A DNA stretch of 9,596 nt, taken from assembly GCA_913049525.1 (NCBI GenBank), contig CAJWYZ010000041.1, forward strand, positions 1 to 9,596, read 5' to 3'. Position numbers and translations under genes: made by a program. The DNA is from an uncultured Fidelibacterota bacterium. Its GTDB lineage: Bacteria; Fidelibacterota; Marinisomatia; SCGC-AAA003-L08; D37C17. The notes under the pieces are model-generated. The model saw only the letters and a program-made list of their open reading frames with translations, was not told the origin of the DNA and searched no databases. Below are positions 6,000 to 9,596 of this stretch, in pieces; positions within the stretch are counted from its first letter, which is position 1; every line of letters starts with the position of its first letter.

Positions 6000-6565
6000 C
6001 TCTATTACAAGAAACGGGCGCTATGTTGGATGGTCATTTTCTACTCACGTCAGGCAGGCATAGTAATGTGTATATAGAAAAATTTCGAGTTCTGGAACAT
6101 CCTCGTGCATTGGATGATGTATGCAGAGCAATGGCAGAAACCGTAGAAAATCAAAATGTAGAATTGGTTCTTGGAGCCGCCATTGGAGGGATACTTATTG
6201 CCGGAGGAGTAGGCAGGCATTTGGGTGTTAAACATATTTTTTCAGAGCGGGTGGATGGGAAAATGGAACTTCGTCGTGGATTTTCCATTATAAAAGGACA
6301 GAGGATAATCATCGTGGAGGACATTATTACCACAGGCGGGTCAGTTTTTGAACTGATTCAATTGGCGAAGGACTACGAAGCAGAAATTATTCATGTAGTG
6401 AATTTAGTGGATCGCAGTTCAGGGGGAGTCAATTTTGAAGTTCCCACAACCGCTCTTCTCACGATACCTTCCGAAAGTTGGGAGCCTGAAGATTGTCCAC
6501 TATGTCAACAAGGGATAGCCATCACCCAAAGAGGGCGAACAGGCAAACAAATGGAGACAGTATGA
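5978..6565 (+). CDS. pyrE: Orotate phosphoribosyltransferase
   Basis: PyrE joins orotate to PRPP to form OMP, the substrate of the preceding gene's product. The 195-residue protein shows FLLTSGRHSNVYIEKFRVL (21-39, orotate-binding region), GAAIGGILIAGGV (66-78), the flexible catalytic loop region SERVDGKMELRRGF (89-102) and the PRPP-binding motif IIIVEDIITTGGSV (110-123). The C-terminus carries CPLC (173-176) and an Arg/Gly-rich end, as in the OPRT group found in Thermus and many Gram-positives. That is the short, single-domain form rather than the E. coli type. It overlaps pyrF by 22 nt upstream and the isomerase gene by 4 nt (ATGA) downstream. Confidence 0.95.
   Translation: MESNKLLTLLQETGAMLDGHFLLTSGRHSNVYIEKFRVLEHPRALDDVCRAMAETVENQNVELVLGAAIGGILIAGGVGRHLGVKHIFSERVDGKMELRRGFSIIKGQRIIIVEDIITTGGSVFELIQLAKDYEAEIIHVVNLVDRSSGGVNFEVPTTALLTIPSESWEPEDCPLCQQGIAITQRGRTGKQMETV
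6553..6556 (+). promoter_or_regulatory. Shine-Dalgarno GGAG for the cyclophilin gene, inside pyrE
   Basis: GGAG lies 5 nt before the ATG at 6562, whose bases overlap the pyrE stop (ATGA). It decides the start in favour of 6562, where a signal peptide begins, and against the in-frame ATG at 6493 that lies deep inside pyrE. Confidence 0.65.
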
Positions 6566-7485
6566 AAAAAATAATACTAATTATTATTGTGGGATTTTTA
6601 ATGGGTGAAGCCAATTCTGATTCCCTGAAGGTGGATGGTGAAAAACCGAAAATTCCTATTGGGTTCGATCTATCCAAGGGATTTAATATCCCAGGACTCA
6701 TTCCAAAGAATCTTATTCCTGGAACGAAAACTTTCCTATTTCCTCATGAGATTGAAGTCATAAAAGAAGCTGCAAAAAACTTTAATCCGGAACCTGTTAC
6801 TGAGGATGACATTGTCATTATGGAAACGACCCGTGGCACAATGAAATTAAAACTTTTTCCAAATGCTGCACCGAACCATTGTAAAAATTTTAAAAAGCTG
6901 GCAAATAGTGGTTTTTATGATAAAACAAAATTTCACAGAATTATTCCTGGTTTTATGATTCAGGGGGGTGACATTAATTCTCGAGATAATGATGGGAAAA
7001 ATGATGGTCACGGTGGACCCGGGTGGACGGTAGATGCAGAGTTTAATGACATACCTCATAAACGGGGGATATTGTCCATGGCTCGGTCTTCAGCCCCTAA
7101 TTCCGCTGGAAGTCAATTTTTTATCTGCGTTGCAGATGCCCCACACCTTGATGGCAAATATACTGTTTTTGGGGAAGTAATAGATAAAGTACATATCGTT
7201 GATCATATTGTCAATACACCAACCGAAAATAGTCAGGCTATCATGATGAGTAAAGAAAGTATTCCTGATGGAGAGGATCCAGATGATTGGATCACCTTAA
7301 AAGATCCCAAAACGAAAAAGAAATTATATTCAAAAATTCCTAAAAATATGAGAAAAACTGATTATGAATATGATATGAGAAATAAAATTAAATCTGATAA
7401 ACCAGCAATTCAAGTTATTATTGAAAAAGTAAGAGTGGTAAATAGTACAACGGAAAATAAAGAAACAGGACCTGTTACAGAATAA
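6562..7485 (+). CDS. Secreted cyclophilin-type peptidyl-prolyl cis-trans isomerase with extra N- and C-terminal regions
   Basis: This enzyme isomerises X-Pro bonds, probably in the periplasm. MKKIILIIIVGFLMGEANS is a clear signal peptide. Residues about 20-82 form a Pro/Gly-rich extension outside the core. The cyclophilin domain runs from about 84 to 218: FHRIIPGFMIQGGD (124-137, catalytic Arg126), LSMARSSAPNSAGSQFFI (171-188) and HLDGKYTVFGEVI (195-207). The cyclosporin-contacting Trp is His195 here, as in many bacterial forms. A charged, Lys/Asp-rich tail of about 85 residues (220-307) follows and includes PDGEDPDDW. At 307 residues it is roughly twice a minimal cyclophilin. It sits between pyrE (ATGA overlap) and the phospholipase gene (TAATG overlap) and shares a transcript with dsbD, another periplasmic folding factor. 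Confidence 0.9.
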   Translation: MKKIILIIIVGFLMGEANSDSLKVDGEKPKIPIGFDLSKGFNIPGLIPKNLIPGTKTFLFPHEIEVIKEAAKNFNPEPVTEDDIVIMETTRGTMKLKLFPNAAPNHCKNFKKLANSGFYDKTKFHRIIPGFMIQGGDINSRDNDGKNDGHGGPGWTVDAEFNDIPHKRGILSMARSSAPNSAGSQFFICVADAPHLDGKYTVFGEVIDKVHIVDHIVNTPTENSQAIMMSKESIPDGEDPDDWITLKDPKTKKKLYSKIPKNMRKTDYEYDMRNKIKSDKPAIQVIIEKVRVVNSTTENKETGPVTE

Positions 7486-8432
7486 TGGCTTCCAAAACAA
7501 TTAAAATTGGACTAGTTCTGGGAGGTGGCGGTGCAAGAGGATTAGGGCATATTGGCGTTTTAAAGGCACTTAAAAAACATGCAATCCCCATCCACATGGT
7601 AGCGGGAACATCCATTGGGGCTGTCATAGGAGCCATGTATGCAGCAACTCAGGACCCCGACTGGATAGAAAATAAGTTTAAAGAATTTATTGATAGTGAA
7701 GCCTATAAAAAAATTGGATTACATCGGCTGGTTCCCACTGGTCAACCCAATGGTTCAATTTTTCAGACGGCTGCTACTTATATGAAAAACCAAATCATTA
7801 TTAATTTATCAAACGAACGATTAGGGATCCTCAAACAGGAACGATTATCAGAAATTATCGATTTCATGCTTCCTGTTAAAACTTTTGAGGAATTACAGAT
7901 TCCATTTTCCTGTCTAGCAGTAGACTTAAACTCTGGAGATGATGTCATTTTCAATTCAGGCAATTTAGTAGAAGCAATCGCGGCGTCATCTGCAATACCC
8001 GGATATATTCCTCCTATAGAAAAAGATGGAATGCTCTTGACAGATGGTGCTGTATCCTGCCCGGTTCCTGTGAAAACTGTTCGGAAAATGGGAGCGGATT
8101 TTCGAATAAGCGTGGATGTAGGACTCAACCATTTTGAACCTCTGGAAAACCCCAATTTGTTACAAGTGCTTGGACGGGCAGAACAAATTACATCCACTCG
8201 TCTGGGGGAAGTTAAATCAGAAAAAGCAGATATTACTATTCGACCAGACACCCTGAATGCATTTTGGGCGGAGTTTGATAAAATTGATCAATTGGTCAAA
8301 TTAGGTGCTGAGGAAACAGAAAAACAATTTTGGAAAATTAGGGATAATTTGAAAAAGAAGAAAAGTATTCATCATAAAGTCATTCAATTTTTTGAGTATA
8401 TTTCAGGAATAGAAAGGGATCAGGCAGCATGA
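7485..8432 (+). CDS. Patatin-like phospholipase (RssA/YchK type)
   Basis: This 315-residue patatin-fold serine hydrolase probably cleaves acyl esters of phospholipids or related lipids. The oxyanion-hole motif GGGGARG is at 13-19, the nucleophile elbow GTSIG at 41-45 (Ser43), and the second catalytic residue in DGA at 187-189 (Asp187). SSAIPGYIPP (168-177) is the usual conserved segment before it. No signal peptide is evident, so it is likely cytoplasmic or loosely bound to the inner membrane, like the RssA group. The C-terminal part (about 255-315) is charged and lysine-rich and lies outside the core. The ATG overlaps the isomerase stop by one base (TAATG). A possible AGGA is 14 nt away, so translation probably relies on coupling. 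Substrate is unknown. Confidence 0.9.
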   Translation: MASKTIKIGLVLGGGGARGLGHIGVLKALKKHAIPIHMVAGTSIGAVIGAMYAATQDPDWIENKFKEFIDSEAYKKIGLHRLVPTGQPNGSIFQTAATYMKNQIIINLSNERLGILKQERLSEIIDFMLPVKTFEELQIPFSCLAVDLNSGDDVIFNSGNLVEAIAASSAIPGYIPPIEKDGMLLTDGAVSCPVPVKTVRKMGADFRISVDVGLNHFEPLENPNLLQVLGRAEQITSTRLGEVKSEKADITIRPDTLNAFWAEFDKIDQLVKLGAEETEKQFWKIRDNLKKKKSIHHKVIQFFEYISGIERDQAA

Positions 8433-9596
8433 AAATTGCAGGTAAATTAATGTTAATAGGTCTCTTTTTAGGGACTTTTATAAACGGGCAGAACGATTTT
8501 GAAAATGCTGTTAAATACAGCCTGAATTTAGATAGAGATGAGGTTCACAGCGGGGAAGTAGTAACACTTTCTGCAAAGCTGAAAATAGCAAAAGATTTCT
8601 ATGTTTATTCTACCCATCCGGAGAAAAGTTTAAGCCCGTCATATATTGAATGGGAAGACAGCAGTTTTTTCAGTAATGTGGGAATTTTGCAAGAGCCTTC
8701 CTCAAAAACCAAATACGACCCCATGTTTAAAATGGATATAGGGTATCATACTTCTCAAGTGCAGTTTAGACAGGATTTAAAAATAAATAAAAATGTTAAA
8801 CCTGGTCCCTACACATTAAACGGCACCTTTGTTTATCAGGCCTGTGACCCAACAAAATGCATCCCTCATTGGGATGATTTTACAGTAAAACTAACGGTTA
8901 TGAAAGGGGAGGCTGATACAAAATATATTACTTCAGTTCAATCTAAATTTGAAAATATTGAAGGAGAAACGGATGTAAAATTAAGTGCAAATGATGAGTT
9001 AGATTCCATTATTCAAGAAGGGTTGATCTCATTTATTCTGTTTGCATTAAGTATGGGATTCTTGGCCTTACTCACGCCCTGTGTGTTTCCTATGATTCCT
9101 ATAACCGTGTCGTTTTTTACAAAAGCAGGTGAGAAGGAAGACTCCTCGCCATTGTTTTCAGCTCTGGTTTATACCATTGGCATAATTGTTATATTCACCA
9201 GTTTAGGATTAATACTAGCCCTCACATTAGGAGCTGCGGGTGCCAACCAAATGGCTTCGAATCCCTGGGTAAATATTTTCATTGCAGCCTTATTTATCTA
9301 CTTTGCCTTCAGCCTATTTGGACATTATGAAATCCAAATGCCCTCTGTTTTCCGTCAATTTAGTAGTAAGCAGGAAGACAGAGGAGGTGTAATTGGAATT
9401 CTATTTATGGCACTTACTTTTACGCTTACATCCTTCACATGCACCGTGCAATTTGTGGGGTTATTATTGGTGGCTGCAAGTCAGGGAGCATTTTTCTGGC
9501 CGGTTTTGGGCATGGTAGTATTTTCCACCGCATTTGCATTCCCGTTCTTTTTCCTGGCACTTTTCCCCCAATATCTTGCCAAACTGCCTAAGTCGG
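8429..9596 (+). CDS. dsbD: Thiol:disulfide interchange protein DsbD (C-terminal part beyond the window)
   Basis: DsbD passes electrons from cytoplasmic thioredoxin across the inner membrane to periplasmic thiol proteins. The first 389 residues are present. A signal peptide (about 1-20) precedes the periplasmic alpha domain (about 25-160) with its redox cysteines Cys139 and Cys144 in YQACDPTKCIPHW. Transmembrane helices then start near 197. The CcdA-like core has LLTPCVFPMIPITVSFF (214-230; Cys218) and FTLTSFTCTVQFVG (331-344; Cys338), the membrane cysteine pair. The remaining helices and the expected thioredoxin-like C-terminal domain are cut off. The ATG overlaps the phospholipase stop (ATGA) and has AAGGGA 9 nt upstream. 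Clustering with the secreted isomerase suggests a periplasmic protein-folding role. Confidence 0.93.
   Translation, partial: MKIAGKLMLIGLFLGTFINGQNDFENAVKYSLNLDRDEVHSGEVVTLSAKLKIAKDFYVYSTHPEKSLSPSYIEWEDSSFFSNVGILQEPSSKTKYDPMFKMDIGYHTSQVQFRQDLKINKNVKPGPYTLNGTFVYQACDPTKCIPHWDDFTVKLTVMKGEADTKYITSVQSKFENIEGETDVKLSANDELDSIIQEGLISFILFALSMGFLALLTPCVFPMIPITVSFFTKAGEKEDSSPLFSALVYTIGIIVIFTSLGLILALTLGAAGANQMASNPWVNIFIAALFIYFAFSLFGHYEIQMPSVFRQFSSKQEDRGGVIGILFMALTFTLTSFTCTVQFVGLLLVAASQGAFFWPVLGMVVFSTAFAFPFFFLALFPQYLAKLPKS

Noticed and set aside
6493..6561. N-terminal extension of the cyclophilin from an ATG at 6493
   Set aside because: It lies inside pyrE, would bury the signal peptide, and the ATG at 6562 has GGAG 5 nt upstream.
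7778..8251. Long minus-strand open frame inside the phospholipase gene
   Set aside because: It is a shadow of the patatin gene, whose catalytic motifs span the same bases on the plus strand; the antisense peptide resembles no family.

Overview
The window is AT-rich, gene-dense bacterial chromosome with no mobile element, CRISPR array or RNA gene that I can see. Kdo metabolism (a KdsC-type phosphatase and the WaaA Kdo transferase) implies a Gram-negative cell that makes LPS. Several proteins look FCB-like: a WaaA with a Bacteroidota-style motif layout, a long DsbD with an N-terminal domain, and DUF3108 and DUF4870 proteins. My best guess is a Bacteroidota relative or a Candidatus Neomarinimicrobiota (SAR406)-type organism. 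This is an inference from protein character only.

Left half (1-5077), all on the minus strand. In transcription order the genes are: a GNAT acetyltransferase (5077-4511); a 208-bp gap; a five-Asp-box (BNR/sortilin-like) propeller protein (4302-3133); kdsC (3097-2609); waaA (2603-1329); a secreted DUF3108 protein (1336-623, overlapping waaA by 8 nt); a DUF4870 membrane protein (591-217); and the start of a diacylglycerol/sphingosine-kinase-like lipid kinase (203-1, cut by the window edge). Gaps from the propeller gene onward are 35 nt or less, so these six genes look like one operon. Its theme is the cell envelope: Kdo is dephosphorylated by KdsC, activated by an enzyme not in this window, and added to lipid A by WaaA.

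Middle (5078-5180). A 103-bp divergent intergenic region must hold promoters for both halves. Weak sigma70-like elements can be drawn on each strand, and both imply very short or absent mRNA leaders.

Right half (5181-9596), all on the plus strand and overlapping throughout: pyrF, pyrE, a secreted cyclophilin-type peptidyl-prolyl isomerase, a patatin-like phospholipase, and dsbD (cut by the window edge). PyrE and PyrF make UMP from orotate. The three downstream genes serve periplasmic protein folding, lipid hydrolysis and disulfide reduction. Every junction overlaps (22, 4, 1 and 4 nt), which indicates one translationally coupled transcript.

I found no clearly new system. The best leads are the sphingosine-kinase-like start of the edge gene, the uncharacterised propeller protein at the head of the Kdo genes, an AT-rich hairpin between the DUF3108 and DUF4870 genes, and a possibly leaderless pyrF.
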